A DNA stretch of 64,000 bases from Auricularia sp. M13 (Eukaryota > Basidiomycota > Agaricomycetes > Auriculariales > Auriculariaceae), in assembly GCA_037042915.1 (NCBI GenBank), contig CM073203.1, positions 1,984,001 to 2,048,000 on the forward strand. Reading direction: 5' to 3'. Every line of letters begins with the position of its first letter. Position 1 is the first letter of the stretch. Made by a program: the position numbers and the translations under genes. The notes beneath the pieces were generated by a model. That model saw only the letters and a program-made list of their open reading frames with translations. It was not told the origin of the DNA and did not search any database. Shown one piece after another: positions 10,131 to 23,000 of this stretch.

Positions 10131-13100
10131 TTCAGATCTCGGGTCGCATTGCCTGTACTGAGGGCGTCTGCGGCTATGCATGCATACGTACGACGACCGA
10201 ATGGGGATCAGTCGGGCGTTCTCTCAGTTATGACAGGAATGCAGCGGTTGGCCGGCATCAGGGTTGCGCGCACTGGCAGAAAGCTTCCTGCAGGGCGAGA
10301 GTCTAGGTGCGGTAGTACTTTGCATCATCATGATCCAGCCATGAGGTACGCTGACAATGTTGGATGTAGCTTAAACGTTGTTCGTGTTTGCCGCAGAATG
10401 CGCGGACCGGCATCGCTTCCCGTCCTTTGTGAGCGCGGAACGGAATCATAAACAGAGTCGCAATTGCACCACAGCGTCCGAAAGAGCAAAAATCCGTAGA
10501 AAAGCATGGTTTCAAAGTCATTGAGCACCTTTCTGACGAGACGCGCCATGGACCGCTTCAGGGACAGTGTAAGGACCTCCTTGAAGTCGCAAAAAACAGC
10601 TGGTGACAGTAATTGGAGCAATGTAGAAAACTGGAAACGGCAGACCCTATACGCTGATGCAGATGATGTACGAAGTCCGGACTGAGAGAGCCTCCAACCA
10701 AGGGACATGCCAAAGCCAGTTCGTGAATTCCAAAAGCAGAAACAGCACAGTAGGGCTCGAGACAGCGGGGCGCAAGCGTCCAGTCCAGGAAGCGTTTCGG
10801 GCGACTCCGTTTGGACGCCGTCGTGTGGCCGGACCAGCTGGCGACGGGCGCAAGCGAGCAGTACGCGAGCGCGCGGGCCATAGACGCGCGCAACCAGAAG
10901 TAAGAGGGCAAGCAACGGAGACGGAGTCGGCCCGGGGCTGTCTTGTCCGCGGGTACTGATCCGCGAATACCTCCGGCGTTGTTCGAAACTAGCACCAGCG
11001 TCTAGCTCACGTCCCGGCCTCTTTTCTCCTCGTGGACGCATGTCCTAGTCAGGATGACACTTTCCGCTATCCTGCGCAGCACGCCCTGAATTCTTGCTAT
11101 CTTCCAGTACCCGCGAGCGATGATCTCTGCAAGTCGGACATCCTCGCCCTCAAGAATCGGGGCGGGGCTGGCTCATCGGACGAGATGAGTTAGTTGGTTT
11201 TCGACCCGGATTCACGAAGATTAACACCCGAGCCAAATGCAGCTCATCCCTGCACGGTTTGTATTTCATTTGTGTCTGAAACCGTGCGCAAGAGCTTTCG
11301 GCGGTGATCCGTCTCAAATGTGCACGGTCTTCCTTCCGACCCTGTTGATGCAACTCAAATCTAGGTCGTGCTTCCAGAGCCCCAACAAACAGCGTCAAGA
11401 CTAGTTCCTAACACTGTTTCGAGGGCTTCTCACATTTCAAGTAGTTTTATCGGTGGACGCTAGCACGGCGATCGGGCCACTGTCTTTCATGACCCTACGG
11501 CGCTCTGCGGTCTCTGGATGACCGTGCGGATACTTGAATCACGCGCATGCAGGATTGGGAACATGGTGCTCGTGTGTAGGTTACTACATCCTTCTAGATC
11601 TGTGTTGCGAAGTAAAATCGCATCTGCAGCCGCCCCGATGAGCAGAAGCGCGCAGCGTCGTCATCGCCATCATGAGCGCCCCTGCGGCCCAAATCGCAAT
11701 CTGAGATTGTGACCGGGTGGCGGTGTGCCTGCAACCTTGTACAGGCGCGCACGCGAGGCGGCTTTGCCTAATTCTCCCGATCGGCTTCGTCCAAGTCCAA
11801 TTCACGAAACCCACGATATGCGGATATGCGCCCCTTCCAATCAAAATGCTGATGAAATTCAGGCTTGTAACTCTATCAAGACTGTCAGTCGCGACGACGA
11901 GTCTCTAGGCGCGACGGGCGCGAAAGTGGCTTTGTTAAATGAACATCTGACTTGTGCATCGGCTGTTAGCTCTGAACAAGACCGCAGGAGGTACATTGCT
12001 GTCTCAATCCCTGAATACACAGAGCGCGCCGCACAACGAGCGACGATAAGTCTTTATCGACCCTTTCACACGCACAAAAAGAGTGGGTCACATTTGTTTT
12101 GCAGCCTGATGGGGACAAGGCGACCGAGATGGAAATGGGAGCTTGCAGCGCATTGAGGCCTCGAGGAATCCCAATCAGGCTCTACCTAGCGTTCCTGGGG
12201 ACAGCCTCCGGGAACGGCGGTTTGCGCGCCACCAATAGGTTGCGCCGTGAGCAATTGCGTGATGGCTAGGCGCGAAGAAAGGCCGCCGCGGCCATTGTGG
12301 GCGAGAAGATAGCGCACGGCTCCCGCGATATTCGGGTCCTTGAATTCACACGGAATTCACACGTCGTACCCGGACAGTGTGCGCTCCCTGGTAATAGAAC
12401 GAGATGATTGTGTAGGCTGTCAAAAGGTTCAGAGATATATGAACGGAGCCTGACAGATTGCAGTGAGATTTATATGCTATCTATAATGAGCCAATGTACG
12501 CCGCGCTGGACCAGTAGTAGACCCGCGGCGCGTCCAGGGCAATACTAGCCACGGCGTGAGAATGTTCACATCGCCCCCCGCCCAGCGCGATCCCGCTCAA
12601 CCTTAGACTTCTCCCCTCTGCGGAGCATACCCACAAGTCCGCGGGATGAAATAGCAGGGCCTAGAACCGCCCATGCAGTTTCTGCTGCCCGGCGTCCGCA
12701 GGAGCTCTCTATCGGCGAAACCTCGCGGGGCCGCAATAGTCCCTCTCGCCCGGCGCGGGCGCCGCGGGGATCTCCAGCACCAGCACACTGGACAGCGCCC
12801 GGCGCGGCGCGCGGCATGCATACCGCAAACGGCGAGTGCGGCTCAATGCATATTAGCGCTGAGCATTCACTGCGGGCCTGCGGCCCACGTGGCATTGCAT
12901 GACCTATCCTCCCCGGACCGCGCGAGCAGACGGCGGCCGCCTCAGCGTCATACTCAATGGCGAAAGCGTGCAGACTTTGTCTTGATGCGTGCAGCCTTTG
13001 TATTCGAGCCGGCAGCCTTTGTCGCAAGGCACAGAGACCGTTCCGCACACTCATTCTTTACTTCGTAAGCGGGGTACGTGGGCCGCGGATGTAGCGCGCA

Positions 13101-13933
13101 CCTTGTACACACTGCAGACTTTGTCCCTGCAGCTCTAACCTAATTCAAAAGCACAGGGACCGCATTCTCAGGACGTTCGAATAGGGAACGGCGGCAAAGA
13201 AACACAGAAGCACAGAACTTGTTGGCGCGGTCGTCCGCAACCATATGTATTGTACCGATGCTGTTTGAGACCTGTTTCAACTGAGGCCAACAATTGTATC
13301 AGCGTAAGTGTACGCCGAGCCAGGATTGTACGGTATAACACTCGTTTGAACCGAGTCAACAGTTGTACCACAGTGAAAGCACATGGTCCAAACGAATTGG
13401 TACAAACGCGACGAACTCAGCGTGCAGCTCATACAGCGCTGTACAAGATCCACTTCTGAAATGACCCGATACCAGGCCAGTCTCGCGCAGAGCAAGTCAT
13501 TCCAAGCGAACGCAACTTCATTTGGTCGTCTCGAAAAAGGATCGTCGTTTATATACAGTCTATGGAGGCGAGGGCCGACGCGCCATGTGAAGCGCTCTAC
13601 ATGCGAGGGGGAAAGCGGAGTTGAGTTGAGTGAATTAACCTATAGCCTACGGTACGGTACCCAAGAGACGCAGAGCCAAGCCAAACGAGCGTGGGGGTTG
13701 TGTACAGCGATAGTACAATGGGCGGTGCGGACTCCAGACAGCAGCGAGCGTCCAGTCCGCGATGGATAGATAGATACGAGTCGGTCGATCACCCTGCGTG
13801 CGTTTGCGGCCAAGAGCAAGACAGAACGGACAGAAAGGGATCTAATGCATGGGTGGAGTGGAATGGAAGTGTGGGGCAGGGAAGAGCAGAGAAGAGTTCG
13901 TGCGTGCGTGCGTGCGTGGGAGCGGGAAGCTTC
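10131..13933. other. gene-poor stretch before the GT2 gene
   Basis: Open frames up to 237 codons occur on the minus strand (10328-11041), but they are GC-rich, lack splice coherence and show no known motif. Two imperfect direct repeats of about 38 bp lie at 13271-13309 and 13341-13379. A GTGC/GCGT simple repeat at 13900-13918 falls just downstream of the GT2 stop codon. Confidence 0.5.
13271..13379 (+). repeat. pair of diverged 38-bp direct repeats
   Basis: TGTTTCAACTGAGGCCAACA... at 13271 and CGTTTGAACCGAGTCAACAG... at 13341 align along their length with scattered substitutions. The two units are 70 bp apart start to start. No gene is associated. Confidence 0.5.
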
Positions 13934-16900
13934 TCAGTAGGAGAAGATCATGAGCCAGGGATTGAGCACGATGGGGAAGAGGATGTGCGAGCCCGTCTGG
14001 AGGCTGCAAATGCAATAACGTCAACGTCAGCGTCAGCGTCAGCGCGCGGGCGCGTTGCAAGGGGGAGGACGCACGCGAGGGGGAAGATGACGCTCCAGCT
14101 CTCCGCGCCCACATGGAACCCGCGCGGGACGGCGTTGGTGGAGAGGACGATCATGCCGACGCAGAGCAGGCCGCAGATGAGGAACGTCGCCCAGAAGCGC
14201 TTGAATATGCGCGGCACCTCCTTGAAGAAGTTGGACTTCTCGACCTCCTTGATAGTCGACGACCACGAGATGTCGTACGAGACGAGATGCGCGATGATCG
14301 AGCCCGACTGCAGCGATAACGATAAGAATGGATGCGTGGAGCGAATTGGGAGCAGCACACGTACGAGCGAGAGCGACAGCCCGCCAAAGAAGAAGAAGCT
14401 GTCAAATGAAGATCGCAACGTCAGGGAGACTGAATACTGATAACCACGCGGGATCGACGCACAAGAACGGCAGCCACTTGATGTTGCTGAAGATCGAGTC
14501 GAGCAGGTTCTTCTGGTTGAGACGATACTCGAGCACCGAGAAGCCAATGTTGCCCGCGCCGAGGAAGACGACGGAGCACGCCATCCACAGCTCCCACGAG
14601 TGCGAGTAGAAGTCCTCCAAGCGGATCTGGAACCCGATCGCGCAGTAGTTGAGCACGGAGAGCGGGAGCGCACTCGCGATGGCGTAGTACGAGAACATGT
14701 ACGCCATCATCGAGATCTTGTAGTGGATGGGCACCGGGCACCAGAAGAATTTGTGGAACTGCTTGGTGATGGGTCCGCGCGTCAGCCAGTACCGGAGCGG
14801 GTTGAACATGAGTCTGCCGGCGCATGCATATTAGCGAACAATTCCCGAGAAAACGAAAATAGAGAAACTAAGACGCACTCGGAGCAGCCATACGAATACT
14901 TCTGCCAGCGGTTGAGCTCGTCGTCGACGGTGAGGGAGACGCCCTCCTTGAATCCGCCGTGCGAGTACGTCGCCCAGCGAATGCAGTACCCCTGGAGCTG
15001 GAGCCGCAGTGCCTGCGCCGCACCGAATCAACAACACCGCACCGCGCTAGAACAGGGACAAAAGATAGACGCACGATGTCAAAGTCCTCGCTAACATGGC
15101 TCTCGGACCAGAACTTCTTCTTCCCGTCCACCGGGTCGACGAACGCGGCCTCCTGCACCGCCGACCAGCGCAGGAACCTATACGAATACGAATCGACAAA
15201 ACAACAGTCATGTGAGCGCGCGCGGGGGCCGGGGAGCTAGCACGCACGCGTTATGTCCGACAAAGGGCGCGATCTCGCCATTCGAGCACGCTAATCAATG
15301 GTTTCAGCGCCTCCCGCGAGATACTGGCAGACGCGCGACAAGACGAGAAACAGCACTGACCGACACTGATAGCGTGGTTGATCCGGCGGGTGAAGTACGC
15401 GATGGCGTTCTGCGCGGAGCGTGAGCAGCGTCAACGCGAACGAGTCGAGTCGGACGTACCTCGAAGTAGTGGTGCGCGACCTGCATGGCATCTGCGTACC
15501 GTCAGCATTCGGCGTCAAAGAGTGGCGCAGATAGGACGAGGGATCGACAGCGACAGCGCCATGCAATCGAGCGTCGGACGAACAGACAAACAGGATAGCG
15601 GCAATAAAGGGCAACAATAAACACGGGCAGAGGGGCGACGGCGGCGGAACGAGGGAACAAACAGTGCAATGCCATGCATGACAGCGATCTGAGCCAAGCT
15701 CGGACGTGCTGGCAGTGCGGACAGGCAGGCAGGGAAATTTAGCCTGCTATGATGCAGGGCGCGCCAATCCAAGGGTCCGGCGTGACGTGCCGAAGTGCAC
15801 CCGTCCGAATGGACGGGAACGTGGCAGTGGCAGAGGCAGGCAGGCGCCGCGCCACAGGGAGTGATAAGAAATCGGAAAAGTGAAAGCGGGAAAATGTGCC
15901 ATGGGTGTGGAAAGAAATGAAAGCAAGTCGAAGTAAAGAAAAGAAAACGCACCGGAGACATGCTGTATAATCGCGACCTCCGGGCTCTCCGCCATCTCGC
16001 GCGCCGCATCGCGCAGGCAGTCCTCCGGGACGAGCGTGTCGGAGTCGACGATGAGGATGATCTCGCCGAGCTTCATGGCGCGCGCGCCGCGGCCCCACGC
16101 CTTCCCGCCGGTCTCCGCGCACGCCATCTCCAGCGCGCGCTCCGCGAGCTGCGTCTCGTCCATCCCCGCCAGCGAGTCCGCGGGCAGGGCGAGCGGCGAG
16201 GACGCAAAGTGCACGCGGCCGGGCGTGCCGGGGGTCGGCGGCGGCGAGGAGGGGAGCGCGGAGGCCAGGCGCTCGGACTCTTTGTTCGCTTCCTCGGCCA
16301 GCTCGACGAGGATCTCCTCCATGCGCAGCGCGACGGACATGCAGAAGCTATGGACGCGACACAGGTTAGACAAAGTAAAAGGAGATACGGACGGGAAAAG
16401 CACGCACTTCATGTTGCTCGCCTTCTTGAACCGTCCGCGCCTGACAAACCCATCCACATTATGCCCAGGGCGCGCGACCCAGCCAATGCCGCGGTTCTCG
16501 TAGAACGCCTGGCGCGCCATGCGGTCCTCGGGCGAGATGAGCTGCATGCCGTCGTCGTTGATGAAGATGCTGCTCGTCCCGCCCTGGCGCGCGTACGTCA
16601 GCATCGCGCGCTGCAGCGAGTCGACGCTCGGCCGGATGACGGCGTCCAGGCCCTCCTTGTACACCGGCATCTGGATCGTCACGTGCGGCAGCCGCTCGCG
16701 CCCGCCGACGACCGTCCCCGGCGCGGGCCCCGCGGGCGCGCTCGCGGAGTAGTACTTGGAGTTCTCGTGGTACTGCGCGACGGGCCCGAAGAGGAAGCAC
16801 ACGTTCGTCACGAGCGTCAGGCAGAAGAAGATCGAGATGCAGAAGAGCATGGGCAGCGTGATCGCCAGTGCGAAGCGCGCGGTGCGCCCGTCTAGGACGT

Positions 16901-17833
16901 ACGCGGTGAGCAGCTTCTCGAGCCCCGTGCACACGAAGTAGAGCGAGAGCGCCGTCGCGAGCCCGTTGTAGAACGGCGCGAAGAGCCGCACGGGCCGCGC
17001 GGGCGGCGCGCCGCGCTCGAGGTCCGGGAGCGAGTCCTCCGACGCCGTGGCGGATGCCGAGCCGTCTTTCTCTTTGGTGTCCGTGAGCGGCAGCGCGCGC
17101 ATGGAGGATGCGCCGGAGAGCGCGAGGTTCACGGCGGACGAGGCGGACGACTGCACGGCGGAGTCGAGCGCGCCGAGGAAGGTCGACCGCGGGCGCGCCT
17201 GCCAGACGAGGTTGAGCAGCTGCAGGTCGAACGCCTTGACCTCGTCGATGATGTCCTCCACGCGGTCGCTCCATACCACCAGCACCCGTTCGTCTCTCTG
17301 TACGAAGGCGTCAGCCGCAGTGCCCCCTGCCAATCCCTCAACCTGACTCACAATGAACGCAGCACCCTGCCCCTTGACAGCACCCGCCAACTCGCCCATA
17401 TCCCTCAAAATCTGAATGCGGTTCTCGCCATCGATAAACATCTCGGTGGCGTCCAACGCAACGCGTCCAAGGGCAGCATGCACGGAGGCGGAGCGCAGCT
17501 TGACGGCGACCTCGGGGTTGAGCGCGTCGATGGCGGCGGCGAAGGTGTCGAGCGCCGGCGTGTCGGGGTACACGCGGAACTGGTGCTGCGCGATGCGCAG
17601 GCAGACGCCGGTAGGTGCTGAGCCCGGGCGCGAGGGCGCGTCGTGCTGCGTCTGTGGACGGGGAGAGGAGCGTTAGCGAGACGGAGGGGCGGGCAGGACG
17701 CGAAGGTGCGTGGGCGATGCAATGCCATGCACGACGCGGCGTCGGCGACAGCAGAGATGGGACAGGACGGACAAGGTAAACGCACCTGCTTGTAGATGTG
17801 ATGCAAAAGAGCGTCGTAGGCGTCGTACTCCAT
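13934..17833 (-). CDS. family 2 glycosyltransferase, multi-pass membrane protein
   Basis: Predicted processive GT2 enzyme (Glyco_trans_2_3 type) polymerising a cell-wall or surface polysaccharide at the plasma membrane. Start ATG at 17831-17833 (MEYDAYDALLHHIYKQ), stop TGA at 13934-13936. A soluble N-terminal domain of about 200 residues leads to two transmembrane helices (LYFVCTGLEKLLTAYVL; FCISIFFCLTLVTNVCFLFG). The catalytic part follows: IQMPVYKEG, FINDDG, IVDSDT, then SESHVSEDFDI and a DELNRWQKYSYG block like the R-W acceptor motif. The C-terminal half has about six more helices and ends ILFPIVLNPWLMIFSY. At least ten exons were read, including a 32-nt micro-exon at 15460-15491 behind a 461-nt intron. 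The product is not known from sequence; chitin, hyaluronan-like or glucan are all possible. It shares its upstream region with the GH16 gene. Confidence 0.88.
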
Positions 17834-18282
17834 GACTGAACTTGGAGGGTGGTTGAGGAGGGGAGGAGGAAGTGAACGCGGGCTAGGGCGATGGAGAAAG
17901 GCGGCAGCTGTCCGCGCGCAGGGCGTTTTATGCACACGGGCGTCCAGCGGGTGTAGTTCAGATGTCGCTGTCAGGAAACGCGCATATGCAGATGCGGATC
18001 GACAGCGACGGACGAAATGCCGTGCCAAACGTGTCACGCCGTCACGCGCGTTACAGCAGCCGCGGCGCAGAGCCCCCTCCGCGGTGCGAGAGCGGATGAT
18101 CAGGGCGTGCGCGGGCGTCGGGTGCTGTCTTCGGCTGTCCTGTCGTGCGGGTACGATTTAGCGCGTCAGTCAGGATGGACGGGACAGGACGCAAGCAAAG
18201 CGAGGGTGCAGCTCTTACCTCTTAGCCCTAGCCCTGGCCCATCCGTCCTTCTCCGTCCCTCTGTCCTTCCTTCCCACTCCCC
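17834..18282. promoter_or_regulatory. 449-bp divergent promoter of GT2 and GH16 genes
   Basis: The two start codons face away from each other across this interval. A strongly pyrimidine-rich tract occupies roughly 18213-18282, directly before the GH16 ATG, as is common in fungal core promoters. No TATA box is obvious. Confidence 0.6.
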
Positions 18283-20028
18283 ATGTCGCACGCAACAGCA
18301 ACGGAGGAGAAGACGGCCGAGCTGCATCTGCAGCTCGACTCGGCCGCGTCGTCCAGCCCGGACCTCCATGCCCACTCGCAGGCGACGAGCCCGTACGGCA
18401 TCTACGACGAGAAGGGCGGCGCCGTCGGCCCGGGGCTGCAGCAGCGCCGCGCGGCCACGCGCTCGTCGTCGCCCTCGCGCACGTCGCTCGCGCCGTCGAT
18501 GCTCCCGCCCCGCAAGAAAGCCGGGCCGATCGTCATCACGTCCAACCTGCTCAAGGGCCCCGTCGCGAAGCCCTGGCTCAAGCCCGCGCGCTACGCCTGG
18601 ATCCCGCGCTGCATCTTCGTCGGCCTCTCGCTGCTCGGCGCCGCCCTCGGCGCCGTGCAGATCTACTTTGGCGTCAAGTCCGTGCCCAAGCTCGGCAACG
18701 TCTGCCTCGTCCTGGACGAGCAGTTCAGCGGGAACAAACTGGATAGTAGTGTGTGGACGCGCGAGGTCGCGGTGGACGGGTGGGGCAACGGGCAGTTCGA
18801 GTGGTCGACGGACGAGGACGGCAACGCGCGCGTCGAGGACGGCGTGCTGTACATCGTCCCGACGCTCACGGCCGACAAGATCGGCCAGGACGCCATATTC
18901 GACGGCTATAATCTGACGGTCAGCGGCTGCACGAGCGGCAACGACACGCAGTGCTGGGTCGCCAGCAACGCGACCGCCGGCACGGTCATCAACCCCGTTA
19001 TGAGCGCCCGCTTGTCGACAAGGCTGAGCAAGAGCGTCAAGTACGTGCTGCTTTATCGCATCCAATGACTGCGTCCTAAGTAATTGCTGCTGCAGATACG
19101 GCCGGGTCGAGGTGCGGGCGCGCATGCCGCGCGGAGATTGGGTGCGTCCGTTCCGTTCGAGGAGAACATGCGGCGTTTACCGATACGCGCTTTTCCCGTT
19201 CTTCGCAGCTATGGCCCGCGATCTGGATGATGCCCAAGGACGACATCTACGGGCCCTGGCCGCGCTCGGGCGAGATTGACGTGCGCACGCGCCCCATCTA
19301 GCGCGCTTTATTGCTTAATAAAAACCTTTTGCAGATAATCGAGTCGCGCGGCAACGGCCCGTCCTACCCCGCCCAAGGCTCCGACTGGCTCGCCTCCTCG
19401 CTGCACTGGGGCCCCGCGCCGCTCCTCGACGCATACATCCACACGACAGGATGGTGGCACGACAAACACGTTACCTTCGACGAGTCCTTCCACACCTACG
19501 TCCTGGAATGGGACGAGAATTTCTTGTGGACGTTCATCGACTCGCGCGGCGCGCGCATCTTCAACCGCCGTTTCCACCGCAACAAGCCCTTCTTCGATGC
19601 GGGGCGCTTTCCGAGCACGGTGTTTAACGGCACGCATGAGGTCCGCTTGGAGAATCCGTGGGCGGGCTCGGAGAATCCGGGTGTGGCGCCTTTCGACCAG
19701 TGTACGTCGCGCTCTCCTCCACCTTTTTTCCCCCCTTTTGCTGACCTGTATTGATTCAGCGTTCTACTTGATACTGGACGTCGCAGTCGGCGGCACGAAC
19801 GGCTGGTTCCCGGACGGCAAGGGCAAGAAGCCTTGGGTCAATGGTGCTGCCAGTGCGTAACCCCCAGCTTCCCTTCTCCACTGTTTGTTTGATGCTGACG
19901 CGCACTCTCTCGCAGCGGCGATGCGCGACTTTGCGCGCGCACAGGACCAGTGGTACCCCACCTGGCCGCAGGACTACAAGCGCCGCGCGCTCGCCGTCGA
20001 GTACGTCAAGATGTACCAGAAGTGCTGA
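18283..20028 (+). CDS. GH16 membrane-anchored endo-beta-glucanase/transglucosylase
   Basis: Six exons (18283-19040, 19096-19141, 19209-19280, 19335-19701, 19760-19852, 19916-20028) give 482 residues with every junction in phase. A Ser/Pro-rich cytosolic tail of about 115 residues precedes one signal-anchor helix (IFVGLSLLGAALGAVQIYFG), so this is a type II membrane protein. The GH16 domain starts at VLDEQFSGNKLDSSVW. The catalytic E-[ILV]-D-x-x-E signature is assembled exactly across intron 3 (SGEID / IIESRG), giving both the nucleophile and the acid/base Glu. The sugar-binding tryptophans LWPAIWMMP and GWWHD are present. By family it should cleave or re-ligate beta-1,3/1,6-glucans of the wall. 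Length and layout fit the SKN1/KRE6-like or related anchored GH16 groups; the exact subfamily is undecided. Confidence 0.92.
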
Positions 20029-23000
20029 GCGCGCGGCTTCGAGAGTCGGGTTGCGCTGTGTGCGATCGGGCGTGTTTCTTTGTTTCTTGGTGTCCCCTCC
20101 CTCCCTCTCGTCCCTTCTGCTGTCGCATCCATACATGCTCAATCCGCATCTGTACATCTCATCGGTTCCCTCATCTCTCCACCGCGCGCATAGACATGGC
20201 TGTGCCCCCAGCCGTCCGCTCTTTACTGAGACTCCATACATCGCCGTAGAGCCAAATGCTACTTACTTATTGCTCTCATCTAAACCCCTGCGCGCACCTT
20301 CGTCTTCACGTCTAAACTCACACGCGCACCGTCTTGCCTTCATCTGAACTCGACTTGCGCGCGCAAATGTCCGAACGAACACTTGGTGAGCGACCGTCCT
20401 GCGCTTCCGTGCCATTCAGTACACCCCGTCGCCGCGCCCATTGAGTATACACCGACCCAAGAGTACTCTATACATCGCGTCCCCTTCAGTACTATATATA
20501 TATATATCGCATCCCGTTGCAATCCCTGCTTCCGCGCGGGAACAGGGCCTGGCAGCGGCGAGCAGGTCCCTACTCTAGCCGCGATGCGATGCGTGCGTTC
20601 CCGTCGCGTGTACTTGTGCTCGTTCAGTAGCATTATTAGAGTGGAACTTCGTCCCAGCGTAAGTTCATAACAGTCTCCAGTCGCGTGCGTTCGCGACCGA
20701 GTTCCCGGCCACTGGCTGGTCACGCGAAAGCGAAATGAGGCATCGCGCGACCCTGCCTGTGCACGCAGACTTCGTCCCCAATTATGGAACACGAGTGTGC
20801 TGTGTGTTACCCAATTGAACGACGGTTAGTCTTTGTCGTGCGACCCTGCGCGCGCACACAATTCTTCCACATTCAGATGCGGCGGTGCTGCGTGTTCGTT
20901 GCCACCCTGCGCGGCGCCGGGCACGCTAGCAATGAACGCTATGATGAAGGCGATGATGCGCTGGAGCTCTGAGGCCCTGAGACTCTGCGTCGCCGAACGC
21001 CCTCGCCTCCCGCGGCCCAGGTCGACCAGTGCACATCCGACGAGGGCGCAGATGGGGGTCATGATGTCACCCGCAGAGCGTACTCCACCGCAATCTGCAA
21101 TCTGCAATCTCATCCTTCTCCTCCCGAGATCGCCCTGCGCGATGCTCAATGGCGGCAAGAGTCAATTGAATAGCGATGCGCCAATTCAAGAAGACGGCAA
21201 TGGTGTGCCAGGAATAGATGCGTACAGTCGGACTACAGGTGCCGCGGTGCCGTCAACAGAACTGTGAAAGCGAAGAGCTGTATGACATTGGAGCCCTGCA
21301 TGCAGCGCTCTATCATACGTTGTTTCTCTGCTGCTGCTCGACACTGACAGCTGTATGGTGCCGTTCTTTCTGCTTTGTAGCTGAGATAATAGACAGCGTC
21401 CTTCGCGCTTCGTGACACCTGACAGCTGTATCGCTGCCACAAACATCGCCATCGTCGTCGTGTTCTCAAGTGCACGCTCGTATCGCGCGAATGCCACTTG
21501 ATCAGCCTGAGTCGCATACGTTCCCTGCGCTGCGTTCTCACGTATCGCCACCCGGCATCCGCGATTCGTGTGCCTAGGCCCTCCCGCCTAGCCGTGCGAT
21601 GATAGCAAAACGCGACCTATTGGCGCGCAATCCCCCGAGGGTCGTGCTATATCGAGCGCGCAGGCGAGGTTGTTCCGCAACAGTCCAACCGGATGCCGAG
21701 TGACTATAATGCAATAGGGCGGAGCTGATGAGACGATACGGGCACTAGTACAGCAACACAACAAGGAGAACTTGAAGGCGAAAAGGGGGGTTGTAATCAC
21801 CGACGCGCGGGCATCAAGGGGCGGAAGTGCGGAACGGACTGCTAGATCAGGAAAGATAATGCGTCTCCTTCTAACAGTAACATCCGGACTGGCGCGCGCG
21901 CTGAGAATCAGACTCATATCAAAGCTCGGAGAGGAATCGAGAGCAGGACTACTAATACTAATAGGTGCGCTAGGACGCGGGCCGATCGCGCGAGACGGAG
22001 GTAAAGGCGAAAGTGGAACATGCACCGATGCATCGACTGAGTACGGTGACAGTCTACTGACACTAACTTACTAGTGGGATGTCTGTAACTCGGGATGGAC
22101 AGCAACGCTATCTGCAGTGCAGCGGACGGAATTCAGTGAATGCCCAGTGGATTACCCAGTGGAGCTAATCAAGGGCGGGCGGCTGCATGTAACGAGTAGC
22201 AGCGGGCGTTGCAGTGCACGACGGCAGCGCACCGTGACCATGGCATTTGATTCGATGCATCTCCAGCTACGAAGTAGCAGGTTGGATACCACATGTGCGA
22301 TTCGCACATTCCAGACGAACTGAAGCGATAAAACACGTCGAATCCTGAACCTGAATCTTTGCCACTAGCATCAGGGCGTTTGTTTGCTTCGACACGTGCC
22401 TGCGGCTTCGAGTTTGGCCTTTGACCTGGATTGCCGCATCAGGGACATCAGGATCGGGAGGCCGTCACGCTCACGCTCTCACTCCGCTTGCGCGACCGGA
22501 GGTGAATCCTCGCCGGTCTCAGTCCTAGGCTCAGTACTGTATGGGGAGAAGATTTGCCCGAGTGTGCATATCATTTGCCGACGCGGACGGTGATCGCCTC
22601 AGCGATAGCGAGACCGCGAGGCGTGTCGGGCAGGGCAGGAGTTCTCTGGCGTAAAGATAATGAGCTGCCAATGAGCTCAGAGGCGTCCGCGAGGCGAGAA
22701 GATGCCGGACGCCATGACAGTGAAGACGCCGGCGAAGCTCTGTCCACTGGCAGTGTCGAGGTTTATTCTTGGCCTTGGACCTTGAACAACGCCGGAGCAG
22801 TTCGACATCACGTAAGCCTCCGCGGTGCTCGGTCCGACGCTGCTGTTCTTTCTCTCGCTCAAGTTTGACACTGTCAGTCGTCTATTCTTGCAATCCGGCT
22901 GGCATTCCTCCGTTCTATCGGGAGGAATAGAGACCGACGAAGTGCACCCTCGATTCCCTCACCTCGAGCAAGCTGCATCGATACGATGGGGCACCTGGAT

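Noticed and set aside
10328-11041. Minus-strand open frame of 237 codons with hydrophobic patches
   Set aside because: Several overlapping frames are open; none gives a consistent membrane-protein pattern or exon chain.
15960-16895. Plus-strand open frame of 311 codons
   Set aside because: It is antisense to the GT2 catalytic domain; the composition is Arg/Ala-rich and the minus strand carries all the glycosyltransferase motifs.
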